In this document: piece by piece, positions 17,416 through 25,772 of the stretch
Layout: each line of letters begins with the position of its first letter
Numbering within the stretch: the first letter of the stretch is position 1
Source of the DNA: JBCBSK01 sp039819185
GTDB lineage: Bacteria; Pseudomonadota; Alphaproteobacteria; Rhizobiales; Tepidamorphaceae
Assembly (NCBI GenBank): GCA_039819185.1
Contig: JBCBSK010000018.1
Coordinates: 1 to 32,582, forward strand
Direction: 5' to 3'
Length of the DNA stretch: 32,582 nucleotides
Translations under genes and position numbers: made by a program
The notes under the pieces: generated by a model
Seen by the model: only the letters and a program-made list of their open reading frames with translations
Told to the model about the DNA's origin: nothing
Databases searched by the model: none

Positions 17416-19284
17416 TCACGCCTCCAGTCGCTCGCTGAGATCGAGCCATTCCTGCTCGACCTTCGCGAGGAGCTTCTCGGCATCCGCCCGTAGCTTAGAC
17501 AACTCGACACCGCGTGCCGGCGTCTTGGCGAAAAGCGTTGGGTCCGAGAGTGATACATCGAGTTTCTCGATTCCTGCATGAAGCTTGTTCATCTGCGCTT
17601 CCAAGGCTTTGAGTCGCGCCGCCGTGCTCTGACCTGACGAGCCGGCTTTACTATCCAAGTCGGTTGTGTGGTCCGTGACTGCCGGTTTCTCCGCCTTGCG
17701 AGCGGATTTCGACTTCGGCCCCACACCGGTCACCTCGCGGCGATAGCTGTCGATATCGCCCTCATAAGGCCGTACGGCACCGTCGGCGACGAGCCACAGC
17801 CGGTCGCAGGTCGTTTCGATCAGATGGCGGTCATGGCTGATCACGATCACAGCCCCCGAATAAGCGTTCAGAGCCGTTACCAGCGCGTCGCGCGCATCCA
17901 TGTCGAGATGGTTGGTCGGCTCGTCGAGGATCAAAAGGTGCGGCTTGTGAAACGCGGCAAGCCCGAGCATCAGTCGCGCCTTTTCGCCACCCGACAGCTT
18001 GGCGGCCTTTGTGTCGGCCTTTTCGATCGTGAAGCCCATCTGGGCGACACGGGCGCGCACCTTGGCCTCGCCAGTATCGCCCATCAGCTTGCGGACATGT
18101 TCGACGGGCGATTGCTCGGGAACGAGTTCGTCGAGCTGGTGCTGGGCAAAGAAGCCGACGCGCAGCTTCTCGGCCACGACCATGTTACCGGTTTCGAGCG
18201 TCAGGCCGCCGTTCAACAGCTTGGCGAAGGTGCTCTTGCCATTGCCATTGGCGCCCAGCAGGCCGATGCGGTCGTCATGGTCGATCCGGATATCGAGCTC
18301 GCGCAGGACAGGTGCGCCGGGCGCATAACCGACCGCACCTTTGCTGATATGGATGATCGGCGGCGACAGCGGCCTTTCGGGATCGGGGAGGTCGATACGG
18401 GCTTCCGTCTCGCCTTCAATCGCAGCGACGGGGGCCATCCGTTCCAGCGCCTTGAGGCGGCTTTGTGCCTGGCGTGCCTTCGACGCCTTGTAGCGGAAGC
18501 GCTCGACAAAGGCCTCCATATGCTTGCGCTGGGCGTCCTGCTTCTTCTGAAGTTTTGCCGTGAGTGCGAGTTTCTCGGCGCGCTGGCGTTCAAAGCTGTC
18601 ATAGCCCCCACGATAAAGCGTCAGCGTTCGGGCATGGAGATGGGCGATCTCCGTCGTTGCGGTGTTCAAAAGATCCCGGTCGTGGCTGATGACGATCAGC
18701 GTGTGCGGATAGCGCCCGAGATAGGATTCAAGCCATAGCGCGCCTTCGAGATCGAGATAGTTGGTCGGCTCGTCGAGCAAGAGGAGATCCGGCTCGGCGA
18801 ACAGGATCGCGGCCAGGGCGACACGCATGCGCCAGCCGCCGGAATAGGTTTCCAATGTGCGCGATTGTGCGTCTTCATCAAACCCGAGACCGGCGAGGAT
18901 GCGCGCAGCCCGCGCGGGCGCCGAGGCGGCATCGATATCAACCAGGCGCGTCTGGATGTCGGCGATGCGCGCTGGATCAGTCGCAGTCTCTGCTTCGGCC
19001 AAAAGGCTTGCACGCTCGGTATCTGCGTCGAGGACGAAGTCGATTAGCGTTTGCGGGCCGCCGGGTGCCTCCTGGGCGACCGTGCCGATTCGCGCATCGC
19101 GGCGCAGGTCGATTCTGCCCTGTTCGGCGCCGATCTCGCCGAGGATCATCCGGAACAGGGTCGATTTGCCGGTGCCATTACGTCCGACCAGGCCAATCCG
19201 CGCTCCGTCACGCACGGTTAGCGATGCAGAGTCGAGCAGAAGCCGGTCGCCGAGCCGGTATGTCACGTCCTGGATAGAGAGCAT
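17416..19284 (-). CDS. ABC-F family ATPase (translation/ribosome-associated type)
   Basis: Cytosolic protein with two ABC domains and no membrane segment, as in the ABC-F family, members of which act on the ribosome. In the 622-aa product, Walker A motifs are GRNGTGKST (34-42) and GANGNGKST (343-351); signature motifs YSGGW (146-150) and LSGGEKARL (429-437); Walker B LLLLDEPTNYLD and LLILDEPTNHLD. The inter-domain linker (about 235-285) is the long charged helix pair, and the C-terminus from about 560 is a coiled coil. It resembles YheS/Uup-type members; I do not assign a subfamily name. The ATG at 19284 gives the family start MLSIQDVTYRL, but no clear ribosome binding site precedes it; ATG at 19323 would add 13 residues. 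Confidence 0.92.
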   Translation of the reverse strand: MLSIQDVTYRLGDRLLLDSASLTVRDGARIGLVGRNGTGKSTLFRMILGEIGAEQGRIDLRRDARIGTVAQEAPGGPQTLIDFVLDADTERASLLAEAETATDPARIADIQTRLVDIDAASAPARAARILAGLGFDEDAQSRTLETYSGGWRMRVALAAILFAEPDLLLLDEPTNYLDLEGALWLESYLGRYPHTLIVISHDRDLLNTATTEIAHLHARTLTLYRGGYDSFERQRAEKLALTAKLQKKQDAQRKHMEAFVERFRYKASKARQAQSRLKALERMAPVAAIEGETEARIDLPDPERPLSPPIIHISKGAVGYAPGAPVLRELDIRIDHDDRIGLLGANGNGKSTFAKLLNGGLTLETGNMVVAEKLRVGFFAQHQLDELVPEQSPVEHVRKLMGDTGEAKVRARVAQMGFTIEKADTKAAKLSGGEKARLMLGLAAFHKPHLLILDEPTNHLDMDARDALVTALNAYSGAVIVISHDRHLIETTCDRLWLVADGAVRPYEGDIDSYRREVTGVGPKSKSARKAEKPAVTDHTTDLDSKAGSSGQSTAARLKALEAQMNKLHAGIEKLDVSLSDPTLFAKTPARGVELSKLRADAEKLLAKVEQEWLDLSERLEA

Positions 19285-19426
19285 ACATGCGTGATGGCCG
19301 ACCGGATGCGCCGGGTCAACCATGATGACGGAGCGTCGGCGATCAACCGACAAATCATGCCATCGAAAGTCGCCGTCGACGCAATTGCGCCGCACGAGAA
19401 TGTGAGACACCGTGCCGCTGCATTGA

Positions 19427-19446
19427 GCCGCAATGCCTCTTGCGGC
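19427..19446 (+). promoter_or_regulatory. Stem-loop upstream of the exported-protein pair
   Basis: GCCGCAA (19427-19433) and TTGCGGC (19440-19446) form a perfect 7-bp stem with a 6-nt loop, 64 nt before the start at 19511, between the divergent ABC-F gene and the first of the paired genes. There is no T-run after it on either strand, so it is more likely a leader structure or protein-binding dyad than a terminator. Function unknown. Confidence 0.35.
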
Positions 19447-19510
19447 ATGTCTGGCGCCTCGCCATGTCTTCATCACGCCAAAACGACGTGATGTCTTTCG
19501 GGAGATCGAA

Positions 19511-19954
19511 ATGATGCGTTTTGCCAAAATTCTGTCGATGGCGGCTCTCGGCGCCATGCTGGCGGGGCCTGCAGCCGCCGGTGACGGTCTGCGCGGCTTC
19601 TTCTCGAAGTCAACGGCAACGTCGAACAGCTTCGGCTCGGTGATCGGCCAGGCCGGCGGGTCGGTTCTGGTTGATGTGCTGCTCGCTGGCGGTCTTGTCT
19701 GCTATGAAGTTGCTGACATCGACCGGGACTACGAACCTTGGGGGCAACGGCGCATCGATGGCGTGCATGGTGCGGATTTGACGGTGTCGCTGGCACCGTC
19801 CGAGTGCCGCGGGATCCAGGAAAACCGGATCGTCTTTCAGGTGCCGCATCCGGCCTACACCGATATTCTCAACATGACCTTTGTGACCGGGGGGCGGGCG
19901 GTCGATTTTCAGCGTGTGCAGATTCAGACGCGCAGCCGGCGGGTCGACGATTGA
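19511..19954 (+). CDS. Exported protein of unknown function, paralogue of the next gene (Sec-type signal)
   Basis: I do not recognise this 147-aa protein. It has a signal peptide (MMRFAKILSMAALGAMLAGPAAAG) cut near residue 23-24, so the mature part is about 124 residues in the periplasm. The core has two cysteines, Cys64 and Cys99, 35 residues apart, that could form a disulphide, and the motifs LVCYEVADIDRDY, ECRGIQENRIVF and VPHPAYTDIL. The same core is found in the next gene, so the pair arose by duplication. The start is set by GGGAG at 19500-19504; the frame upstream to 19433 has no signal-peptide logic. The segment looks beta-rich. No enzyme motif is visible. Confidence 0.8.
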   Translation: MMRFAKILSMAALGAMLAGPAAAGDGLRGFFSKSTATSNSFGSVIGQAGGSVLVDVLLAGGLVCYEVADIDRDYEPWGQRRIDGVHGADLTVSLAPSECRGIQENRIVFQVPHPAYTDILNMTFVTGGRAVDFQRVQIQTRSRRVDD

Positions 19955-20008
19955 ACGACAACCGGATGAGCAACAGGTGGGCCGGGGCGCATGACGAGGA
20001 GACGTGCA

Positions 20009-20506
20009 ATGCCTTTGACCAATAAGAGTGCAACACCAGTCCTAGACCGATCGGACCTTGAACCGTCGTTTCAACAGCCATCCCGCCGCGGCGTCTTGGC
20101 GCTTGCCGGCTTGGCCGGCGTCGCACTGATCGCTGCGCCATTGCCTGCGGACGCGGGGGTGCGGGTGACCGCCATGGCCGCGAGCAGCGATGCAACAGGC
20201 TTATCGGGCGGGTTTGTCACCGTGCGTGGCACGTTTGTTGACGAAACCGCTTGTTATGATGTGGTCGACGTTGCGCGCGGCTACAGTCCGGGCATGGGGC
20301 GTGGCGATTTCAACAGTGGTGCCGATGTCAGCGTCTCTGTCGCGCCGATCGCGTGCCGGGGCCGGTCCGGCAATCGCGTCGTCTTCCGGATACCGCACCC
20401 CGTGTTCACCGACATTCTCAATGTCGCTTTCGTCGAAAATGGTCGCACCGTGGCCTCGCAACGGGTGCAGATCACCCAGCGCTCGCGCTTTATCCTCGGC
20501 GGCTGA
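20009..20506 (+). CDS. Exported protein of unknown function, paralogue of the previous gene (Tat-like signal)
   Basis: This 165-aa protein shares a roughly 90-residue core with its upstream neighbour: CYDVVDVARGY, ACRGRSGNRVVFRIPHP, FTDILNVAFVENGRTV and QRVQITQRSR, with Cys82 and Cys116 spaced 34 apart. Its N-terminus differs: about 24 residues, then SRRGVLALAGLAGVALIAA, a twin-arginine-like start followed by a hydrophobic stretch and ending in ADA near residue 49. This suggests Tat export, although the motif SRRGVLAL is close to but not a perfect S-R-R-x-F-L-K. GAGGAG at 19996-20001 favours ATG 20009 over the ATG at 19991. It lies 54 nt after the first gene, so they are likely cotranscribed. 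Function unknown. Confidence 0.8.
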   Translation: MPLTNKSATPVLDRSDLEPSFQQPSRRGVLALAGLAGVALIAAPLPADAGVRVTAMAASSDATGLSGGFVTVRGTFVDETACYDVVDVARGYSPGMGRGDFNSGADVSVSVAPIACRGRSGNRVVFRIPHPVFTDILNVAFVENGRTVASQRVQITQRSRFILGG

Positions 20507-20610
20507 TGCCCGGTCTTGGCTACAGCGTAACCACGGCCTAGGGTCCTGCCGACAACGTGTCATATCCGCGCCGAAGCGGATTTGCGACGAACGGGAAGAA
20601 GGGACCGTAT

Positions 20611-21300
20611 ATGACCATCACGCTCTATGATCTCGCCAATCACGAGGACTGTCGCTTCAGCCCCTATTGCTGGCGCGTCAAGATGGCGCTGGCCCACAAG
20701 GGCCTCGATGTCGCCGCCGAGGCGACACCGTTTCATAAGATCAAAGAGATTGCCGATGGCGGGTTCAAGACGGTTCCCGTGATCCGTGACGGCGACCGGC
20801 TGGTCGGAGACAGTTTCGATATCGCGGTCTATCTCGAAGAAACCTATCCAGACCGGCCGAGCTTGTTCGGTGGTCCGGGCGGGCAGGCCGCGGCGCGGTT
20901 GATCGAAGGCTATGCCAACGCAGTCATTATGAGCTCGCTGGTGCCACTTGTCGTGAAAGACGTTCACGACCAGCTCCACCCCGATGATCGCTCCTATTTC
21001 AAGGAAACGCGCGAAGCGCGGATCGGTGCCAAGTTCGACGATCTGCATGCCCGCCGCGACGACAATCTCCCAGGCTTCGACAAGGCGCTGATGCCGTTGC
21101 GGCTTATGCTGAAGAAGCAGCCCTTCGTCGGTGGGGACGGCCCGAATTTCTGCGACTACATCATCTTTGGTACGTTGCAGTGGAAGCGGGTAACGAGCCC
21201 CTATGCGGCGCTGGCCGAGGACGATCCGATTGCGGACTGGTTCGGCCGCTGTCTGGATCTGCATGACGGGCTTGGCCGCTCGATGCCGGCGGCGGCGTGA
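20611..21300 (+). CDS. Glutathione S-transferase family protein, LigE/beta-etherase-like
   Basis: The 229-aa product starts MTITLYDLANHEDCRFSPYCWRVKMALAHKGLD, a thioredoxin-fold GST N-domain with the Ser-Pro-Tyr active-site region, then KTVPVIRDGDRLVGDSFDIAVYLEETYPDRPSLF, which includes the cis-Pro and glutathione-gamma-glutamyl binding Asp-Ser pair. The C-terminal half is helical, as in GSTs. The N-terminal pattern (LYDL, SPY-WR-K-AL-HKG, YPDRP-LF) resembles LigE-type beta-etherases of sphingomonads, but that is family likeness only, and substrate cannot be inferred. AAGGGA upstream supports the start. Nothing nearby explains a role. Confidence 0.85.
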   Translation: MTITLYDLANHEDCRFSPYCWRVKMALAHKGLDVAAEATPFHKIKEIADGGFKTVPVIRDGDRLVGDSFDIAVYLEETYPDRPSLFGGPGGQAAARLIEGYANAVIMSSLVPLVVKDVHDQLHPDDRSYFKETREARIGAKFDDLHARRDDNLPGFDKALMPLRLMLKKQPFVGGDGPNFCDYIIFGTLQWKRVTSPYAALAEDDPIADWFGRCLDLHDGLGRSMPAAA

Positions 21301-21513
21301 CCGGCACCCGGCGTTGCGGTCCTTCTTAGCCGATCTGGATTGACCGATCCTGTGCATGTTTCAACTGCGTACGGGATCGGCGATACATGTTGGCGCGGCA
21401 CGATGGCTTGCGGTCTGACGCGGATTTGGGCAGATAGCGCGCGACGGTCGGCCTGTCGCGCCGGCATACGCTTTCCCCAGTCTCAAGGCAGTTGACGAAA
21501 AGGACCCTCTGTC
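21301..21513. other. GST-ndk intergenic region
   Basis: About 210 bases without a credible gene. It probably holds the ndk promoter; I see no clear hexamer pair or hairpin. Confidence 0.4.
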
Positions 21514-21936
21514 ATGGCCATCGAACGCACCATGTCGATCATCAAGCCCGATGCTACGGCGCGCAATCTGACCGGCGCGATCAACGCCAAGTTCGAGGCT
21601 GCGGGCCTCAGGATCGCTGCCCAGAAACGGGTCTGGTGGACGACGGCGCAGGCCGAAGCGTTCTATGCGGTCCACAAGGAGCGGCCGTTCTACGGCGATC
21701 TGGTCAGCTTCATGACATCGGGTCCGATCGTTCTGCAGGTGCTTGAAGGCGAGGGGGCGATTGCCAAGAACCGCGAGGTCATGGGCGCGACCAACCCGGC
21801 AGACGCGGCGGAGGGCACTGTAAGGGCCGAGTTTGCCGAAAACATCGAACGCAATTCGGTGCATGGCTCGGACTCGGCCGAGAACGCCGCGATCGAGATC
21901 AGCATGTGCTTCGATCTGGCGGACATCGTCGGGTGA
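21514..21936 (+). CDS. ndk: Nucleoside diphosphate kinase
   Basis: Equilibrates nucleoside di- and triphosphates through a phospho-histidine intermediate. The 140-aa product has MAIERTMSIIKPDATARN, the Lys of the KPDAT motif, FYAVHKERPFYGDLV, and the active-site sequence NSVHGSDSAENAAIEI with the phosphorylated His. Length is exactly that of bacterial Ndk. A short plausible ribosome binding site (AAGGA) is upstream. It converges with the VOC gene over a 60-bp gap. Confidence 0.97.
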   Translation: MAIERTMSIIKPDATARNLTGAINAKFEAAGLRIAAQKRVWWTTAQAEAFYAVHKERPFYGDLVSFMTSGPIVLQVLEGEGAIAKNREVMGATNPADAAEGTVRAEFAENIERNSVHGSDSAENAAIEISMCFDLADIVG

Positions 21937-21942
21937 TCTGAC

Positions 21943-21962
21943 GCCCCTGTCCATTTTGGGGC
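21943..21962. terminator. Possible weak terminator hairpin between convergent ndk and VOC genes
   Basis: GCCCC (21943-21947) and GGGGC (21958-21962) can pair with a 10-nt loop in the short gap between two converging genes. The stem is only 5 bp and no T-run follows on either strand, so it is at best a weak or factor-assisted signal. Confidence 0.25.
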
Positions 21963-21996
21963 ACAGACGGGACAGTCTGATCAGTGCTCGCCGGCA

Positions 21997-22416
21997 TCAG
22001 GACGCTCCGGCGTCTGCGCTTGGATCCCAAAATGTTGCCTCAATCTTATGGCCGTCGAGGTCACGGACGAAACAGCCATAATAGGCTGCGCCATACTGCG
22101 GCCGCGGGCCGGGCGCGCCATCGGGTCGGGCGCCTGCTGCGCGTGCGGCCTGCCAAAACGCGTCAACCTCGGCGCTTGAGCGTGCCAGAAATCCAACATG
22201 GCTGCCGTTGCCGACCGTCGCTGGGCGCTCGTCAAGCGGGGTGACCACCCAGAACTCGGGGAAGTGCCGGCCATAGGCGACTGCAAAATCACCTTCTTCC
22301 ATGATCCGGGCGATGCCCAGCGGTGCCAGAACCGCATCATAGAAGGCGGCAGCGCGCGCACAATCATTTGTGCCGATCGAGATATGGGACAGGGCACTGG
22401 GCGGGGCGTCAGGCAT
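21997..22416 (-). CDS. VOC family (glyoxalase/bleomycin-resistance-like) protein
   Basis: The 139-aa product opens LSHISIGTNDCARAAAFYDAVLAPLGI, the usual first beta-alpha-beta of a vicinal-oxygen-chelate domain, and has a second half with GNGSHVGFLARSSAEVDAFWQAARAAGAR and ending YYGCFVRDLDGHKIEATFW. The His in LSHIS, the His in SHVGF and the Glu in KIEAT sit where metal ligands are found in the superfamily. It is a single-domain member; substrates range widely across the fold and none can be named. It is divergent from the molybdoenzyme gene. Confidence 0.85.
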   Translation of the reverse strand: MPDAPPSALSHISIGTNDCARAAAFYDAVLAPLGIARIMEEGDFAVAYGRHFPEFWVVTPLDERPATVGNGSHVGFLARSSAEVDAFWQAARAAGARPDGAPGPRPQYGAAYYGCFVRDLDGHKIEATFWDPSADAGAS

Positions 22417-22580
22417 AGCGGCACCGTTGATTTGTTCTTTTTATGTTCTTATCACATAGCGCATAGCCCCGCAAGCGGTTTGATCCTGCTAGCTGCTTGA
22501 CCTTGGAGTGCATGCCGGCCAGCCTAGGCTTCGAACATGTTGGAAGTGCCGCTGGTGGCCAAGACACAGGTTGAGGGGAC

Positions 22581-24677
22581 ATGAACAAGCCGGTCGTGCA
22601 GCGGATCGCCAAATCGGCCTGTCCGCATGATTGCCCGTCGACCTGTGCGCTCGAGGTCGAAGTTGTTGATGCGCAGACGATCGGCCGGGTGCGCGGTTCG
22701 GATGACAACAGCTATACGGCCGGCGTTATCTGCGCCAAGGTCGCGCGATATGCCGAACGCACGCATCATCCGGACAGGCTGCTCAAGCCGTTGATCCGGA
22801 CGGGCGCGAAGGGGGCCGGCGCGTTTCGTGAGGCGCACTGGGATGAAGCGCTTGATCTTGTCGCCGACCGGTTCAAGGCAGCGGCAGATCTCCGTGGCCT
22901 TCAAACGGTTTGGCCGTATCACTATGCCGGTACGATGGGGCTCGTGCAGCGCGACATCATGCACGCCTTTCGTCATGCACTTGGCTATTCGCGCCAGTTC
23001 GACAGTTTCTGCACCAACATGGCCTGGACCGGCTTTATCATGGGGACGGGGCGGCTAGCGGGTCCCGATCCACGCGAGATGGCGCTGTCGGACCTTGTGG
23101 TCATCTGGGGCACGAACGCGGTCTCGACTCAGGTCAATGTGATGACGCATGCGGTCAAGGCACGCAAAACGCGCGGCGCCAAGATCGTCGTGGTCGATGT
23201 CTATCAAAACGACACCATGAAACAGGCCGATCTCGGGCTTTGCCTCAAGCCGGGGAGTGATGGCGCACTGGCTTGTGCCGTGATGCATGTCCTATTCCGC
23301 GACGGGCTCGCCGACAGGGACTATATGGCGCGGTTCGCCGATTGCCCGGACGATCTGGAACGCCATCTGCAAAGCCGGACTCCGGAATGGGCTGCAGGGA
23401 TCACGGGACTCTCGGTCGAGGAGATCGAGACCTTCGCCCGCATGATCGGCGACACACCGCGCACCTATCTCCGGCTCGGCTATGGATTTACACGGTCGCG
23501 CAATGGTGCGGTGAACATGCATGCGGCGTGTTCGATCGCGACCGTGGCTGGCCTCTGGCAGCATGAAGGTGGCGGCGCTTTCCACAACAATGGTGCGATC
23601 TATACCCTCGACAAGTCGATGATCGAAGCCCACGACGCGGTCGATCCAGCGACGCGGGTTTTGGACCAGTCAATGGTTGGGCGCGTTCTGACCAATGATC
23701 CGACAGCGCTCAAGGGCGGGCCACCTGTCACGGCGATGCTTATCCAGAACACCAATCCTGTCTCCGTCGCGCCGGAGCAGGATCTGGTCAAGCAGGGCTT
23801 TGCACGGGAGGATCTGTTCATCTGCGTGCATGAGCAGTTCATGACCGAAACGGCCGCCATGGCCGATGTCGTGCTGCCGGCCACGACATTCGTCGAGCAT
23901 GACGACGTTTACAAGGGCGGCGGGCACCAATATCTGATGCTGGGGCCGAAGTTGATCGCCCCGCTTGGCGAGACGCGCGAGAATCTCTGGGTGATCAAGG
24001 AGCTTGCGCGGCGTTTGGGGGCTGAACACCCAGCCTTCGACATGAGTGCGCGCGAGCATATCGACTGGATGCTACAGCACTCCGCGCTTGGCACGCTGGA
24101 TGCGTTTGAAGACGCCGGCTCGATTGACATGCAGCCCGATTTCGAGACGGCGCATTATGTTTCGGGCTTTGCCCATCCCGATGGCCGGTTTCGCTTTCGC
24201 CCGGACTGGACCGAGACGCCGGCACCGAACCGGCCTCGGGATGGAGTGCTTGGACCTGTGTCCGAAATTCCCCCACTTCCGGATCATTGGGCGGTGACCG
24301 AAGGGGAGACCGAAGACTATCCCTTGCGGCTTGTCACGGCGCCGGCGCGCTCGTTTCTCAATTCGAGCTTCAACGAGACGCCGTCCTCACTGAAGCGCGA
24401 GGGCCGGCCGGAAGTGTTGATCCGGGCTGAGGATGCCAGGCGTTTCGGGATTGAGGATGGTGCCGACGTCACGGTCACGAGCCCGCGTGGCAGCGTTCGC
24501 CTGTCAGCGCGCCATTTTGACGGGCTCAAGCCCGGCGTTGTGATCTCCGAGGGGCTGTGGCCGAATGAAGCCTTCGCCGACGGTAAGGGGATCAACACAC
24601 TGACCGGTGCGGATCCTGTCGCTCCCTATGGCGGAGCGGCCTATCACGACAATCGCGTGCGGATCGAAGCGATCTGA
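22581..24677 (+). CDS. Molybdopterin-dependent oxidoreductase (DMSO reductase superfamily)
   Basis: The 698-aa enzyme has an N-terminal [4Fe-4S] motif with Cys14, Cys18, Cys22 and Cys51 (ACPHDCPSTCALEV and VICAKV), then the bis-MGD-binding core: AHWDEALDLVADRF, FDSFCTNMAWTG near the expected Mo-ligand loop, VVIWGTNAVSTQVN, and the C-terminal dinucleotide-binding domain with FLNSSFNETPSSLKREGRPEVLI. No Tat or Sec signal is present, so it is probably cytoplasmic. No electron-transfer partner subunit is next to it. GAGGGGAC precedes the ATG. The family is often annotated only as a molybdopterin oxidoreductase; the substrate is not known. Confidence 0.9.
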   Translation: MNKPVVQRIAKSACPHDCPSTCALEVEVVDAQTIGRVRGSDDNSYTAGVICAKVARYAERTHHPDRLLKPLIRTGAKGAGAFREAHWDEALDLVADRFKAAADLRGLQTVWPYHYAGTMGLVQRDIMHAFRHALGYSRQFDSFCTNMAWTGFIMGTGRLAGPDPREMALSDLVVIWGTNAVSTQVNVMTHAVKARKTRGAKIVVVDVYQNDTMKQADLGLCLKPGSDGALACAVMHVLFRDGLADRDYMARFADCPDDLERHLQSRTPEWAAGITGLSVEEIETFARMIGDTPRTYLRLGYGFTRSRNGAVNMHAACSIATVAGLWQHEGGGAFHNNGAIYTLDKSMIEAHDAVDPATRVLDQSMVGRVLTNDPTALKGGPPVTAMLIQNTNPVSVAPEQDLVKQGFAREDLFICVHEQFMTETAAMADVVLPATTFVEHDDVYKGGGHQYLMLGPKLIAPLGETRENLWVIKELARRLGAEHPAFDMSAREHIDWMLQHSALGTLDAFEDAGSIDMQPDFETAHYVSGFAHPDGRFRFRPDWTETPAPNRPRDGVLGPVSEIPPLPDHWAVTEGETEDYPLRLVTAPARSFLNSSFNETPSSLKREGRPEVLIRAEDARRFGIEDGADVTVTSPRGSVRLSARHFDGLKPGVVISEGLWPNEAFADGKGINTLTGADPVAPYGGAAYHDNRVRIEAI

Positions 24678-24834
24678 CGGCCAGTTAATGGCTCGGCTTG
24701 CTGATGATGCCGGTCTGATTGATTGGCGGTTTCAATAGACCGAATGTGATCGCAATCAGGTGTTCCAACCTGGCGCTATTGCCGCTAAACCGACGTTCGG
24801 CGGGCTTGGAGTCAGAGCGAAGCGGGAGAGATGA

Positions 24835-25188
24835 ATGATGCCAGTCGCAGCGGGGCATGACAGTGGGCGCCAGACGGGCCTGTTGCTCGGCCGGAGCGGG
24901 TTGATCGCGATCGTTCTGATGGCTCTTACCATACCAGCCCTTGCCGTACCGGCGGCCGAGGTTGCGCCACGCGAAGCCATGCGACTGCATCTTCTCGACA
25001 CCTGCGTCATCAATTCCAACCGTCAAAACGACAATGCATCGGTCAACTTCGCCGATCGTTGCCGCTGCGCCACGGATCGCACCATGCGCGGGCTCAATGA
25101 GGAAGAGATCGCTAGTCTTGAAGGCTGGGGTGGTGTGTCGCGGTCAGTGGAAGATGCCTTCAACCAGAATTGGGAAGCCTGCGGCTGA
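24835..25188 (+). CDS. Small exported or membrane-anchored cysteine-containing protein, unknown function
   Basis: This 117-aa product is not recognised. Residues about 15-38 form a hydrophobic helix (LLLGRSGLIAIVLMALTIPALA), either a signal peptide ending near AVPAAE or an anchor. The rest is charged and has four cysteines: Cys57, a Cys76-x-Cys78 pair and Cys116. That pattern fits a disulphide-bonded periplasmic protein. GGGAGAG at 24823-24829 serves ATG 24835 or 24838. It stands between the molybdoenzyme and the convergent Lrp gene, with the 157-bp stretch before it otherwise empty. Confidence 0.65.
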   Translation: MMPVAAGHDSGRQTGLLLGRSGLIAIVLMALTIPALAVPAAEVAPREAMRLHLLDTCVINSNRQNDNASVNFADRCRCATDRTMRGLNEEEIASLEGWGGVSRSVEDAFNQNWEACG

Positions 25189-25228
25189 TCCTCTATCGCG
25201 CGTAGGACCCAGGTGGCTGTAGCGTCGA

Positions 25229-25690
25229 TCACAGCGGCAGGTCTTGGGTTGCCTTGATCTCCTCCATCGACAAGGTCGAGGTGACGTTGAACAGGCGGAC
25301 CTCGGAGATCAGCGACTGGTAGAACGCGTCATAGGCTTTGGCATTGGCCACACGGACCTTGAGAATGTAGTCGATGTCGCCAGCCAGGCGATGCGCCTCA
25401 AGGACCTCGGGGCGCTCGCGGATCACCGCGAGAAACCGGTCTTGCCAGTCCTTTTCGTGCTCTGATGTTCTGACCAGAACGAAGAAGCAGGCTTCGAGAC
25501 CGAGCTTTTCGGGATCGAGCACAACGGTCTGCTTTCTGATGACGCCGGCCTCGCGCAGCTTCTTTATGCGGTTCCACACGGCGGTTTTCGATGCGCCGAC
25601 GAGACCGGCGATCTCGTCCAGCGACCGGCTGGCATCTTTTTGCAGTTCGGAAAGAATTTTCCGGTCGATGGCGTCAAGCGCGATAGGCAT
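25229..25690 (-). CDS. Lrp/AsnC family transcriptional regulator
   Basis: The 153-aa product starts MPIALDAIDRKILSELQKDA, with an N-terminal winged helix-turn-helix (SLDEIAGLVGASKTAVWNRIKKLREAGVI) and a C-terminal RAM ligand-binding/oligomerisation domain (VLEAHRLAGDIDYILKVRV and a closing STLSMEEIKATQDLPL). The ATG at 25690 is the family start with AGGA upstream; a GTG further up at 25735 would add 15 residues. It is divergent from the siroheme-synthase gene, and in Alphaproteobacteria this kind of regulator is often found next to these genes, so it may control the cys operon and itself. That role is inference. Confidence 0.92.
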   Translation of the reverse strand: MPIALDAIDRKILSELQKDASRSLDEIAGLVGASKTAVWNRIKKLREAGVIRKQTVVLDPEKLGLEACFFVLVRTSEHEKDWQDRFLAVIRERPEVLEAHRLAGDIDYILKVRVANAKAYDAFYQSLISEVRLFNVTSTLSMEEIKATQDLPL

Positions 25691-25753
25691 TTTTACGAGT
25701 CCTGAGTTTTCGGAACGGTACTTGATCTGCGTCACAAAAGTAGAATGATATCC

Positions 25754-25772
25754 CTATTTCAATGTGAGATAG
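25754..25772. promoter_or_regulatory. Candidate operator between Lrp-type regulator and sulfur operon
   Basis: CTATTTCA-ATG-TGAGATAG is a near-perfect inverted repeat (7 of 8 positions) with a 3-bp centre, in the AT-richer gap of the divergent regulator and cysG genes. A second, shorter dyad, GGAA-N4-TTCC, lies at 25784-25795. Dyads in this place are what an autoregulated Lrp/AsnC protein would bind, but no binding data are implied. Confidence 0.5.

Noticed and set aside
19285..19557. N-terminal extension of the ABC-F protein up to 19557
   Set aside because: Non-family sequence overlapping the leader of the divergent exported-protein gene; family start is MLSIQDV at 19284.
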